Below are positions 1 through 8,245 of a stretch of 64,000 bases of DNA, one piece after another. The stretch is from Caballeronia sp. SL2Y3. Its GTDB lineage: Bacteria; Pseudomonadota; Gammaproteobacteria; Burkholderiales; Burkholderiaceae. The position numbers and the translations under genes are program-made. Location of the stretch: the NCBI RefSeq assembly GCF_022879575.1, contig NZ_CP084262.1:620001-684000 (forward strand), read 5' to 3'. Position 1 is the stretch's first letter; each line of letters starts with the position of its first letter. The notes below the pieces were generated by a model. The model was given only the letters and a program-made list of their open reading frames with translations. It did not search any database and was not told where the DNA came from.

Positions 1-579
1 GCGCGCCGCGACGCGATCCGCTGGGCGACGATCGACAGCACCCTCGCGCTGACGCTCGCGCTGTTCATCAACGCCGCGATCCTCGTTGTCGCAGCGGCCG
101 TCTTCCATGGCAGCGGTCACGATCAGGTGGCGGAAATCGCCGATGCGTTCCATCTCCTGTCGCCGCTGCTCGGTCTCGGTATCGCGTCGACCCTGTTCGC
201 GGTCGCGCTGCTCGCCTCCGGTCTGAATTCGACGGTGACGGCTACGCTCGCCGGTCAGATCGTGATGGAAGGCTTCCTCCGGCTGCGCCTGCCGAACTGG
301 GCGCGCCGCCTCCTGACGCGATCGATCGCCATCACGCCCGTGATCGCCGTCACCGCGATCTATGGCGAAAGAGCTACCGGCCAACTCCTCGTCTTGAGCC
401 AGGTAGTCCTCTCGATGCAACTGCCGTTCGCCGTCGTGCCGCTCGTGCGCTTCGTCTCGGACCGCCAGAAGATGGGCGTCTTCGTGATCGGCCGATGGCT
501 GGCGGCGCTCGCGTGGCTGGTCGCGGGCGTGATTGTCGTGTTGAATGTGAAGCTGCTTGCCGATACGCTGCTTTCCTGA
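1..579 (+). CDS. mntH: Nramp-family divalent metal ion transporter, C-terminal part (5' end outside window)
   Basis: An open frame runs from base 1 to a TGA at 577-579 and lacks its start, so about the last 192 residues of a roughly 430-residue protein are present. The fragment is strongly hydrophobic. It has helices around [47 protein letters not shown] and a final helix near the C-terminus. The pattern of a helix with FINAAILV, then an [21 protein letters not shown] segment, is typical of MntH/Nramp proton-coupled Mn2+/Fe2+ importers of the inner membrane. The metal-binding DPGN motif of helix 1 lies outside the window. The next gene starts 24 bases downstream on the same strand, so the transporter may be cotranscribed with the DLH-like and P450 genes. 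Family assignment is firm; the exact metal is inferred. Confidence 0.85.
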   Translation, partial: ARRDAIRWATIDSTLALTLALFINAAILVVAAAVFHGSGHDQVAEIADAFHLLSPLLGLGIASTLFAVALLASGLNSTVTATLAGQIVMEGFLRLRLPNWARRLLTRSIAITPVIAVTAIYGERATGQLLVLSQVVLSMQLPFAVVPLVRFVSDRQKMGVFVIGRWLAALAWLVAGVIVVLNVKLLADTLLS

Positions 580-603
580 CCGACAATTCCGGAGACGCCT
601 GAC

Positions 604-1758
604 ATGGCTGGGACTTTTACCGACATCGCCATCCACGAAGGCGGCCCGATGCGCGCGTACGTGACACGCCCGGCGCAAGGCTCGGGACCGGGACTGCTGC
701 TCTTGCACGACGCCGCGGGCCTGGACAACTTCACGCAATCGACCGCCGAGCGTTTCGCCGAAGAGGGCTATGTCGTGCTGGCGCCGGAGTTGGCGGGGCG
801 CGAGCATCGGGGCGGTGGCGTGTCGATGGAAAACCTGGCGGCGGTCATCGAGGCCCTGCGCGCGCTGCCGGAACATGCGGGCAAAGTCGGCGCGGTCGGC
901 TTCGGCGCGGGCGGGCGGCTTGCCGTGCAGGCGGCGGCGAACGCGGACATCGACTGCGCGGTGGCCTACTATCCCGACGACCTCGCCGCCTGCCTCGACG
1001 ACCTGCGCACCATCCGCTGCCCGATGGTCTTCCATTTCGCGGAAACGCAAGCGAGCGACGCCTTCGCCAGCAAGCCCCAGATACAGCGCTATATATATAG
1101 CGGCTGCGCGCCCGGTTTCGCCGCGCCCGCCACGTCCACCGACTCGCCGTACGACAAACCCGCCGCGCTGATGGCCTACTCGCGCACGCTCGGCTTGCTG
1201 CGCGAGGTGCTCGGTCCGGTCTACGACCTCGACCGCCTGTGGGAACAGCACTGCTATTTCGAATTCGCGACACGCGATGTCGACGCCGTCATGCCGACCA
1301 TGGTCGCCGAGCCGTACGTCAACCATGTTCCGACGATGACGGGCGGCGTCGGATACGACGAGCTGAAACGCTTCTACCGATACCACTTCGTCCACTCGAA
1401 CCCGGACGACACGAAGCTGATTCCGGTCTCGCGCACGATCGGCGCGGACCGGATCGTCGACGAATTCGTGTTCTGCGCGACGCATGATCGCGAAATCGAC
1501 TGGCTGCTGCCGGGCCTCGCTCCCACGGGCCGCTATTTCGAAGTGCCGATGCTCGCGGTGGTCCGTTTTCGCGGCGACAAGCTCTATAACGAACACATCT
1601 ATTGGGATCAGGCGTCGGTGCTGGTGCAGATCGGCGTGCTCGATCCAACCGGCTTGCCTGTCGCCGGTCGCGAAACGGCGCGCAAGATGATCGACGAGAC
1701 GCGGCCCAGCAATACGCTGATGCGCAACTGGGCATCGAGCGAAGGAAAGCCGGTCTGA
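604..1758 (+). CDS. Dienelactone-hydrolase-like domain (triad lost) fused to SnoaL/NTF2-like domain
   Basis: The 384-residue protein has two parts. Residues 1 to about 205 follow the alpha/beta hydrolase fold of dienelactone hydrolases: LLLLHDAAGLDNF oxyanion region, a GFGAGG turn at 99-104, PMVFHFAE at 140-147 and a PGF at 170-172. Residues about 210-375 resemble SnoaL-like/NTF2-like cyclase or isomerase domains. In active DLH enzymes the turn carries a Cys or Ser nucleophile (GxCxGG), the next strand an Asp and the late loop a His before GF. Here these slots hold Gly101, Gln149 and Pro170, so the hydrolase domain looks catalytically dead. It lies 24 bases after the metal transporter and 33 bases before the P450, which suggests one operon. 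Domain assignment is from motif reading; the function is unknown and could be binding, scaffolding, or a reaction carried by the SnoaL domain. Confidence 0.8.
   Translation: MAGTFTDIAIHEGGPMRAYVTRPAQGSGPGLLLLHDAAGLDNFTQSTAERFAEEGYVVLAPELAGREHRGGGVSMENLAAVIEALRALPEHAGKVGAVGFGAGGRLAVQAAANADIDCAVAYYPDDLAACLDDLRTIRCPMVFHFAETQASDAFASKPQIQRYIYSGCAPGFAAPATSTDSPYDKPAALMAYSRTLGLLREVLGPVYDLDRLWEQHCYFEFATRDVDAVMPTMVAEPYVNHVPTMTGGVGYDELKRFYRYHFVHSNPDDTKLIPVSRTIGADRIVDEFVFCATHDREIDWLLPGLAPTGRYFEVPMLAVVRFRGDKLYNEHIYWDQASVLVQIGVLDPTGLPVAGRETARKMIDETRPSNTLMRNWASSEGKPV
1087..1102. repeat. Perfect 16-bp A/T-cored palindrome inside the DLH-like gene
   Basis: CGCTATATATATAGCG reads identically on both strands, in the middle of an otherwise GC-rich coding sequence, where it encodes RYIYS. 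Its A/T core uses codons (ATA, TAT) that are rare in the surrounding genes. It could be a structural accident, an internal regulatory site or a cruciform-prone spot; the sequence alone does not tell. Confidence 0.4.
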
Positions 1759-1791
1759 CACCTATATAAATAAGACAAGGAGACGAACCTG

Positions 1792-4128
1792 ATGACCGAC
1801 GCAAACACCGCGACTTCCGAGACGACACCCGCGACGCAATGCCCCTTCCACTCGACCGCGCCGAACGGCTGCCCGGTGAGCGCGCGCGCCGCGGACTTCG
1901 ATCCGTTCAGCGACGGCTATCAGCAAGACCCGCCCGAGTACGTGCGCTGGGCGCGCGAACAGGAGCCGGTGTTCTACAGCCCGAAGCTCGGCTACTGGGT
2001 CGTCACGCGCTACGACGACATCAAGGCGATCTTTCGCGACAACCTCACGTTCAGCCCGTCGATCGCGCTGGAGAAGATCACGCCGACCGGGCCGGAAGCG
2101 AACGCGGTGCTCGCGTCGTACGGCTTCGCGCTCAACCGCACGCTCGTCAACGAGGACGAACCTGCGCACATGCCACGCCGTCGCGCGCTGATGGATCCGT
2201 TCACGCCCGAGGCGCTCGCGCATCACGAGCCGATGGTCCGCGCGCTCACGCGCGAGTATCTCGATCGCTTCATCGACGATGGCCGCGCCGATCTCGTCGA
2301 TCAGATGTTGTGGGAAGTGCCGCTGACCGTCGCGCTGCATTTTCTCGGCGTGCCCGAGGAGGACATGGACACGCTGCGCGAATATTCGATCGCGCATACG
2401 GTGAATACGTGGGGCCGGCCGAAGCCGGAGGAGCAGGTCGCGGTCGCGCATGCGGTCGGCAAGTTCTGGCAGTACGCGGGCAAGGTGCTCGACAAGATGC
2501 GCGAGGACCCGTCCGGCCCCGGCTGGATGCAGTACGGCATCCGCAAGCAGCAGACACTGCCCGACGTTGTTACGGACTCCTATCTGCATTCGATGATGAT
2601 GGCGGGCATCGTCGCGGCGCACGAGACCACGGCCAACGCGGCGGCCAACGCGATCAAGCTGTTGCTGCAACACGGCCAGGCGTGGCGCGACATCTGCGAA
2701 GACCCGAGCCTGATTCCGAACGCGGTCGAAGAGTGCCTGCGGCACAACGGATCGGTCGCGGCGTGGCGGCGGCTCGCGACGCGCGACGTGAAGATCGGCG
2801 GAATCGACATTCCGGCGGGCGCGAAGCTGTTGATCGTGACGTCATCCGCCAACCATGACTCGCATCAGTTCGCGGACGCCGACCTCTTCGACATCCGCCG
2901 CGAAAATGCCAGCGATCAGCTGACGTTCGGCTACGGCGCGCATCAGTGCATGGGCAAGAATCTCGCGCGTATGGAGATGCAGATTTTCCTCGACGAACTC
3001 ACGCGCCGCCTGCCGCACATGCGGCTCGCCGAGCAGCGCTTCACGTACGTGCCGAACACGTCGTTTCGCGGGCCCGAGCATCTCCACGTCGAATGGGACC
3101 CCGCGCTGAATCCCGAGCGCACGAATCCGTCGGTGCGCGAGCCGCGCGCGACGGTGCGCATCGGCGAGCCGTCGTCGCATGCTGTGAGCCGCGCGGTGAT
3201 CGTCGAATCGGTGTCGATGTGCGCGGATCGCATCGCGCGTGTTCGCCTCGTCGCGGCCGATGGCCGCGCGCTGCCGCGCTGGGCGCCGGGCTCGCATATC
3301 GACGTCATCTGCGGCGACAGCGGCATCTCACGGCAGTATTCGCTCTGCGGCGATCCGGCCGATTCGGCCGCCTACGAGATCGCCGTGTTGCGCGAGACCG
3401 CGAGCCGCGGCGGCTCGGCATGGGTACACGACACCGTGAAGCCTGGCGCGCACTGGCGCATTCGCGGACCCCGCAATCACTTCCGGCTCGATCCCGCTGC
3501 GCGCAGGGTCGTGCTGATTGCCGGAGGCATCGGCAGCACGCCGATCAGCGCGATGGCGCGCCACGCGCGCGAGCAGGGCATCGAATACCAGATTCACTAT
3601 AGCGGTCGCAGCCGCGCGTCGATGGCGTTCATCGACGACCTGAGCGCGCTGCATGGCGAACGGCTGCGCCTGTACGTATCGGAGGAGGGCGCGCGCAACG
3701 ACTTTTCGGCGCTGCGCATCGAGGAGGACACGCAAGTCTATGCGTGCGGCCCGGCACGCATGATGGAAGCGCTGTCGGCCGCAAGCGCCCGGTGGCCCGA
3801 AGGCGCGCTGAAGATGGAGCATTTCGAATCCACGCTGGGCGCGCTGGACCCGTCCACGGAGCACGCATTCGAAGTCGAACTGCGGGATTCCGGTCTGACG
3901 TTGACCGTTCCGCCCGATCAGACGCTTCTGACCACACTCAGGCGCGCGAACATCGATATTCAAAGCGATTGCGAAGAAGGACTATGCGGATCGTGCGAGA
4001 TTCGCGTGCTGGACGGTGAAGTCGATCATCGCGATGTTGTATTGACCAAAGAAGAGCGATTAACGAATACCAGAATGATGGCGTGTTGTTCACGAGCCAA
4101 AGGTATCAGACTGGTCTTGGCGATTTAA
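1792..4128 (+). CDS. cyp116B: Self-sufficient cytochrome P450 (CYP116B type: P450-reductase-ferredoxin fusion)
   Basis: The 778-residue protein matches the length and domain order of CYP116B enzymes such as P450RhF. Residues about 20-430 are the P450: I-helix AGIVAAHETT, ExxR as EECLR, and the heme loop FGYGAHQCMG with thiolate Cys386. Residues about 450-680 are a phthalate-dioxygenase-reductase-like module with an FMN site (RGPRNHF) and a nucleotide site (AGGIGSTP). The C-terminus is a plant-type [2Fe-2S] ferredoxin with Cys727, Cys732, Cys735 and a fourth ligand at Cys765 in MACCSRA. Electrons would pass from NAD(P)H through FMN and the iron-sulfur cluster to heme, giving monooxygenation without partner proteins. 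A strong AAGGAG ribosome site precedes the ATG. Known relatives hydroxylate or dealkylate aromatic and thiocarbamate compounds; the substrate here is not shown by the sequence. Confidence 0.95.
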   Translation: MTDANTATSETTPATQCPFHSTAPNGCPVSARAADFDPFSDGYQQDPPEYVRWAREQEPVFYSPKLGYWVVTRYDDIKAIFRDNLTFSPSIALEKITPTGPEANAVLASYGFALNRTLVNEDEPAHMPRRRALMDPFTPEALAHHEPMVRALTREYLDRFIDDGRADLVDQMLWEVPLTVALHFLGVPEEDMDTLREYSIAHTVNTWGRPKPEEQVAVAHAVGKFWQYAGKVLDKMREDPSGPGWMQYGIRKQQTLPDVVTDSYLHSMMMAGIVAAHETTANAAANAIKLLLQHGQAWRDICEDPSLIPNAVEECLRHNGSVAAWRRLATRDVKIGGIDIPAGAKLLIVTSSANHDSHQFADADLFDIRRENASDQLTFGYGAHQCMGKNLARMEMQIFLDELTRRLPHMRLAEQRFTYVPNTSFRGPEHLHVEWDPALNPERTNPSVREPRATVRIGEPSSHAVSRAVIVESVSMCADRIARVRLVAADGRALPRWAPGSHIDVICGDSGISRQYSLCGDPADSAAYEIAVLRETASRGGSAWVHDTVKPGAHWRIRGPRNHFRLDPAARRVVLIAGGIGSTPISAMARHAREQGIEYQIHYSGRSRASMAFIDDLSALHGERLRLYVSEEGARNDFSALRIEEDTQVYACGPARMMEALSAASARWPEGALKMEHFESTLGALDPSTEHAFEVELRDSGLTLTVPPDQTLLTTLRRANIDIQSDCEEGLCGSCEIRVLDGEVDHRDVVLTKEERLTNTRMMACCSRAKGIRLVLAI

Positions 4129-4773
4129 CCTGCAGGGACAACTTGCCGCAATACATTCGCGTGTCATGAACGTGTTAGACCTTGCTGAGTCGACGCGGAC
4201 AAAATCGGCTAATACTAAGTAGATAATGAATAGCTGGCATTGAATTGGTTCGGTGCTTCGGGGAAACGGCAGGCGCTTCGCGCGCCGCCGCCGACGGCTT
4301 CCCGCAGCCGACGGCGAAAACTTTCAAAAAGCATTCGTCAGACTATCCACGCAATTTCCCTTGCTAAACAGCAGCTGTATTGCACGTCCGTTCGACGTTT
4401 TCCCAATGTCGGCGTATCTTTCATGCGGCAGTTCTTACTGAGACTAGGGTTATTACCTAGGAATATGCAAACTTTTGTCGATTGTTTCCGTTTAGAATGA
4501 CTTCTGATTGGTGCGGCGCACAAGCGTACCCACTGACTTACTTCCCCGGACCAGATGCCACTCACGCGTGCAACACCGCATGCGGTGAATCTGCGCTTGC
4601 GCATTATTCGCGCTTGAATGCAACCGGGAGAAGGCCGTTGTCGACCTGAGAGTCTAATTAAAAGCCCATGTAAATGGGCAGCGTCGTTTGCATCGAAAGC
4701 GCGTGATTGAGTGCGCGAACGAAGCGCATGAAAACCGTGATTCACGAGTTCTGCTGTTCAACGAGGATTGAAG
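4129..4773. other. 645-base intergenic region upstream of phaA with three short palindromes
   Basis: No convincing gene is present. The region is visibly richer in A/T than its surroundings, as expected of a regulatory zone. It holds CTAGG-N7-CCTAG at 4444-4460, the perfect palindrome CACCGCATGCGGTG at 4574-4587, and a small hairpin GCCCAT-GTAA-ATGGGC at 4664-4679. The last two lie in the 200 bases before phaA and could be operator and leader structures. I cannot name a regulator. An 86-codon open frame at 4240-4500 has poor codon use and no family resemblance. Confidence 0.5.
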
Positions 4774-5955
4774 ATGAATGACGTAGTGATCGTATCGGCC
4801 GCGCGCACCGCGGTCGGCAAATTCGGCGGCTCGCTTGCGAAGATCGCAGCGCCGGAACTCGGCGCGACCGTGATTCGCGCGGTGCTCGAACGCGCGGGTC
4901 TGAAGCCCGAGCAAATCAGCGAAGTCATTCTAGGTCAGGTGCTGACCGCGGGCTCGGGCCAGAACCCGGCGCGTCAGTCGGTCATCAAGGCCGGCTTGCC
5001 CGAGATGGTCCCCGGCATGACGATCAACAAGGTCTGCGGCTCGGGGCTGAAGGCAGTGATGCTCGCGGCCAACGCGATCATCGCGGGCGATTCGGAGATC
5101 ATCGTCGCGGGCGGCCAGGAGAACATGAGCGCGGCGCCGCACGTGCTGCCGGGCTCGCGCGACGGCTTCCGCATGGGCGACGCGAAGCTGATCGACTCGA
5201 TGATCGTCGATGGTCTCTGGGACGTTTATAACAACTACCACATGGGCACCACCGCCGAGAACGTCGCGAAGGAATACGGCATCACGCGCGAAGCGCAGGA
5301 CGCGTTCGCAGCCTTGTCGCAGAACAAGGCGGAAGCCGCGCAGAAGGCCGGCCGCTTCAACGACGAAATCGTGCCGGTGTCGATCCCGCAGCGCAAAGGC
5401 GAGCCGATCCAGTTCGCCACGGACGAGTTCGTGCGCCACGGGGTCACCGCCGAAGCGCTCGCGGGCCTGAAGCCCGCGTTCTCGAAGGAAGGCACGGTGA
5501 CGGCGGCGAACGCATCGGGCATCAACGACGGCGCGGCGGCTGTCGTCGTGATGTCGGCAAAGAAGGCCGAAGCGCTCGGCCTCACGCCGCTCGCGCGCAT
5601 CAAGGCATACGCGAGCGCGGGCGTCGATCCGAAGGTGATGGGCATGGGCCCCGTGCCGGCATCGAAGCGCTGTCTGGAACGCGCGGGCTGGAGCATCGAC
5701 GATCTCGACCTGATGGAGATCAACGAAGCGTTCGCCGCGCAGGCGCTCGCGGTGCACAAGCAGATGGGCTGGGATCAGGAAAAGATCAACGTGAACGGCG
5801 GGGCGATTGCGATCGGGCATCCGATCGGCGCATCGGGCTGCCGCATTCTGGTCACGCTGCTGCACGAGATGCAGAAGCGCGATGCGAAGAAGGGCCTCGC
5901 CTCGCTGTGCATCGGCGGCGGCATGGGCGTCGCGCTGGCGGTCGAGCGGCTGTAA
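4774..5955 (+). CDS. phaA: Acetyl-CoA acetyltransferase (beta-ketothiolase)
   Basis: The 393-residue protein condenses two acetyl-CoA into acetoacetyl-CoA, the first step of polyhydroxybutyrate synthesis, or runs in reverse in ketone and fatty acid breakdown. The thiolase signature is complete: acyl-carrying Cys88 in NKVCGSG, His349 in GHPIGASG and Cys379 in CIGGG. These fall at the same residue numbers as I recall for Cupriavidus PhaA. The ATG at 4774 is preceded by GAGGA with about 7 bases spacing; a TTG six bases earlier is less likely. phaB follows after 132 bases. The usual upstream phaC synthase gene is absent; the upstream neighbour is the P450. Function is firm. Whether it serves PHB or another acetoacetyl-CoA route is inferred. 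Confidence 0.95.
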   Translation: MNDVVIVSAARTAVGKFGGSLAKIAAPELGATVIRAVLERAGLKPEQISEVILGQVLTAGSGQNPARQSVIKAGLPEMVPGMTINKVCGSGLKAVMLAANAIIAGDSEIIVAGGQENMSAAPHVLPGSRDGFRMGDAKLIDSMIVDGLWDVYNNYHMGTTAENVAKEYGITREAQDAFAALSQNKAEAAQKAGRFNDEIVPVSIPQRKGEPIQFATDEFVRHGVTAEALAGLKPAFSKEGTVTAANASGINDGAAAVVVMSAKKAEALGLTPLARIKAYASAGVDPKVMGMGPVPASKRCLERAGWSIDDLDLMEINEAFAAQALAVHKQMGWDQEKINVNGGAIAIGHPIGASGCRILVTLLHEMQKRDAKKGLASLCIGGGMGVALAVERL

Positions 5956-6087
5956 CGTACATCGCCCCAGAGCTGGCATCGGCGGGCATCGACGGGCAAC
6001 ACATCCCGGCTTCGCGCATCACACCTACACTACAAGCGCGCCGCCGGGAGGCATTCGAGCACCATAGAACCTGAGAGGACTATTAGC

Positions 6088-6831
6088 ATGACTAAGCGTA
6101 TTGCAGTGGTAACGGGCGGCATGGGCGGCCTCGGTGAAGCTATCAGCATCAAGCTGAACGACGCGGGCTATGCCGTCGTCGTCACGCATTCGCCGGGCAA
6201 CACGATCGTCTCCGACTGGCTCGCCAGCATGGACCGGCAGGGGCGCAACTTCCGCGCGTACCCCGTCGACGTCGCCGACTACGAAGCAAGCCAGCACTGC
6301 ATCGCGAAGATTCAGCGCGAAGTCGGACCGATCAGCATTCTCGTGAACAACGCGGGCATCACGCAGGACACCACGTTCAAGAAGATGACGAAGGTGAACT
6401 GGGACGCCGTCCTGCGCACGAACCTGGATTCCGTGTTCAACATGACGAAGCCCGTCTGCGAGGATATGGTCACGCGCGGCTGGGGCCGCATCATCAATAT
6501 CTCGTCGGTGAATGGCTCGAAAGGGCAGATCGGGCAGACCAACTACGCGGCGGCGAAAGCGGGCATGCACGGTTTCACCAAGTCGCTCGCGCTGGAAGTG
6601 GCGAAGAAGGGCGTGACCGTCAACACCATCTCGCCGGGCTATCTCGCGACCAAAATGGTGACGGCCGTTCCGCAGGACATTCTGGAGTCCAAAATTCTTC
6701 CGCAGATTCCGGCGGGCCGTCTCGGCAAGCCCGAAGAGGTCGCGGCGCTCGTGGCGTTTCTCTGTTCGGACGATGCGGGCTTCGTGACTGGCGCGAACAT
6801 CGCGATCAACGGCGGCCAGCACATGCATTGA
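6088..6831 (+). CDS. phaB: Acetoacetyl-CoA reductase (NADPH), SDR family
   Basis: The 247-residue short-chain dehydrogenase would reduce acetoacetyl-CoA to (R)-3-hydroxybutyryl-CoA, the monomer for polyhydroxybutyrate. It has the nucleotide-binding TGGMGGLG at the N-terminus, the NNAGIT strand, and the catalytic Ser-Tyr-Lys set in NISSVNGSKGQIGQTNYAAAKAG (Tyr and Lys in YAAAK). The start of MTKRIAVVTGGMGG and the ending GGQHMH are PhaB-like rather than FabG-like. GAGAGGA precedes the ATG. It follows phaA on the same strand, consistent with a phaAB unit. A perfect stem-loop lies 43 bases after the stop. Confidence 0.93.
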   Translation: MTKRIAVVTGGMGGLGEAISIKLNDAGYAVVVTHSPGNTIVSDWLASMDRQGRNFRAYPVDVADYEASQHCIAKIQREVGPISILVNNAGITQDTTFKKMTKVNWDAVLRTNLDSVFNMTKPVCEDMVTRGWGRIINISSVNGSKGQIGQTNYAAAKAGMHGFTKSLALEVAKKGVTVNTISPGYLATKMVTAVPQDILESKILPQIPAGRLGKPEEVAALVAFLCSDDAGFVTGANIAINGGQHMH

Positions 6832-6873
6832 TCGCCTTCGCGCGACAACGCACTGCAGTCATCCTCTACGGCA

Positions 6874-6895
6874 ACGCGAAGCAGGCGCTTCGCGT
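6874..6895 (+). terminator. Stem-loop after phaB, possible terminator or RNA-processing hairpin
   Basis: ACGCGAAGC-AGGC-GCTTCGCGT forms a perfect 9-bp stem with a 4-base loop. It is followed by a pyrimidine-rich stretch but no clean T-run, so intrinsic termination is only possible, not shown. Confidence 0.45.
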
Positions 6896-6954
6896 GCGCC
6901 TCGCTTCTTCAAACCGAACGCCGGGCGTCCACGACGCGCGGCCGCATCTCGCCA

Positions 6955-7173
6955 ATGGAAGACTTACGCCAGGGCCCACGTCCCTACAACGTGAATCATC
7001 TCGACGCGGCTATCGCGCATCTCGAACAGGTGCTGAATCTGGACGGCGCGAATTCGCTTTTCTCGAAGACCTATTGGCGCTCGCGCGTGGACCAGGCGCT
7101 GTCGACGCCGGGTCTCGCGCCGTGCCAGCACGCGCGGCTGCAACGGCTGCTGGATCGCATCGGCGAGTCTTGA
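6955..7173 (+). CDS. Small protein of unknown function downstream of phaB
   Basis: A 72-residue frame starts at an ATG and uses G or C at most third codon positions, like its neighbours, so it is probably a real gene. It reads as soluble and helical, with LDAAIAHLEQVLNL, WRSRVDQAL and HARLQRLLDRIG segments. No membrane helix or signal peptide is visible. I do not recognise the family. It lies 123 bases after phaB on the same strand, beyond the phaB stem-loop, so cotranscription is uncertain. Confidence 0.6.
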   Translation: MEDLRQGPRPYNVNHLDAAIAHLEQVLNLDGANSLFSKTYWRSRVDQALSTPGLAPCQHARLQRLLDRIGES

Positions 7174-7286
7174 GCGATTGAGAAGGGCGGCTAGTGCGCC
7201 GCCTCATCGTCGAATTGTCTGATCCGTGAAGGATTCGGCGTACGGCGTTACCATGCGTGCCTCATCGAGATCACGACACGACGCGT

Positions 7287-7625
7287 ATGCCTCATTCATC
7301 TCACCATTCATTCGCTAAGCGTGCCGCTGCCGCGCTCAGCGCAGGCTTGCTGCTCGCGCTCGCCGCGTGCGGCACGACTACGGCAGTCACCGCCGGCCCG
7401 CAGCCCAACGTCTTCACCGTCACGGGCAAGGCCACCGGCACGCGCATGTCCTGGGTCACGGCGCGTAACCGAGCGATGGACGCCGCCGACGACTATTGCA
7501 AGCAGCGTTCACAGCGCCCGCTCGTCAGATCGGAATCGACGAGCGGCGTGCGATCGCTGGAAGAACAGACTTCCACGGTAACGTTCACCTGCGTCGCGCA
7601 GCCGACGCAAGCGGCGAGCGACTAA
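7287..7625 (+). CDS. Small putative lipoprotein of unknown function
   Basis: Starting at the ATG at 7287 gives 112 residues with a lipoprotein signal: basic start (HHSFAKR), hydrophobic AALSAGLLLALAA and a lipobox LAAC. The mature part is about 85 residues and carries two more Cys (DDYCKQ and TFTCVA) that could form a disulfide in the periplasm. A GTG 30 bases upstream would only add charged residues before the signal and is less likely. No known domain is recognised. The pattern of VTGKATGTRMSWVTARNRAMDAADDYC suggests a small YecR- or RcsF-like envelope protein, but that is a guess. Confidence 0.75.
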   Translation: MPHSSHHSFAKRAAAALSAGLLLALAACGTTTAVTAGPQPNVFTVTGKATGTRMSWVTARNRAMDAADDYCKQRSQRPLVRSESTSGVRSLEEQTSTVTFTCVAQPTQAASD

Positions 7626-7761
7626 ACGCGCACGGGCTTCGCCGGGACAGGCACCACGCTATTCGAGTCGAGCCGGCGCTGTATCGCACGACCGGCTTGT
7701 CGATCAATGAGGTAATACGTAGAACTAATTAAGGCACGTCGTCCGAGACAGCCGCAGAGTC

Positions 7762-7792
7762 AAAAAACAGCGCGCCGCGTCCAACGCGGCGC
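7762..7792 (-). terminator. Rho-independent terminator of the DUF4148-like gene
   Basis: On the minus strand GCGCCGCGT-TGG-ACGCGGCGC forms a perfect 9-bp stem with a 3-base loop, followed a few bases later by six T (AAAAAA on the plus strand at 7762-7767). It sits 17 bases after the stop codon of the minus-strand gene. Confidence 0.85.
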
Positions 7793-7808
7793 ACGTTCAG
7801 CTACGGCA

Positions 7809-8090
7809 TCACTGACCGATGCCGGCCTTCTTCTGGGCCTTCTGAATGTCTTGCGGATACGACGCGTCGTCGCGCTGCGCCGGGTTATAGCCCGCGCTTT
7901 CGAGCTTCTTCAGCTCGGCGTTCTTCTTCGCGCGCGCTTCCTTGCGCGCGGCCTTGCGCTGGGCTTTGGTCGACGGCGCGGCGTCGGTCGTGCTGCTGTT
8001 GTCCTGCGCATACGACACGGCCGCGACGGACACGCCGAAGGCAGCGACGATCATCGAGACGGCGAGCTTTCTGGCAAGCATTACGTTCAT
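7809..8090 (-). CDS. Small secreted DUF4148-like protein
   Basis: The ATG at 8090 is chosen because GGAGAGG lies just upstream; the longer frame has no ribosome site. The 93-residue product has a Sec signal (ARKLAVSMIVAAFGVSVAAVSYAQ), then a Lys/Arg/Ala-rich helix (AQRKAARKEARAKKNAELKKLESAGYNP) and the ending YPQDIQKAQKKAG. The LESAGYNP...YP.DIQ.A pattern is that of DUF4148 proteins, which are abundant in Burkholderiaceae and exported to the periplasm with unknown roles. It is monocistronic, with its own terminator. Confidence 0.8.
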   Translation of the reverse strand: MNVMLARKLAVSMIVAAFGVSVAAVSYAQDNSSTTDAAPSTKAQRKAARKEARAKKNAELKKLESAGYNPAQRDDASYPQDIQKAQKKAGIGQ

Positions 8091-8245
8091 ATCCTCTCCA
8101 GGTTTAGATTTGCATTGAACATCGACGATGCGCGGCCCGCCGTGATCGACACGGCCGCCGCGCGACGATTGTATGGCGGTTCGCGCCATCGTTCAGCGAA
8201 CGTGCAATGCAAAGGCGGAAACGCGAAGGCAGCTTCGCCGCCCAC

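Noticed and set aside
4240..4500. 86-codon open frame upstream of phaA
   Set aside because: It has irregular codon use, no ribosome site and no recognisable pattern; treated as part of the regulatory region.
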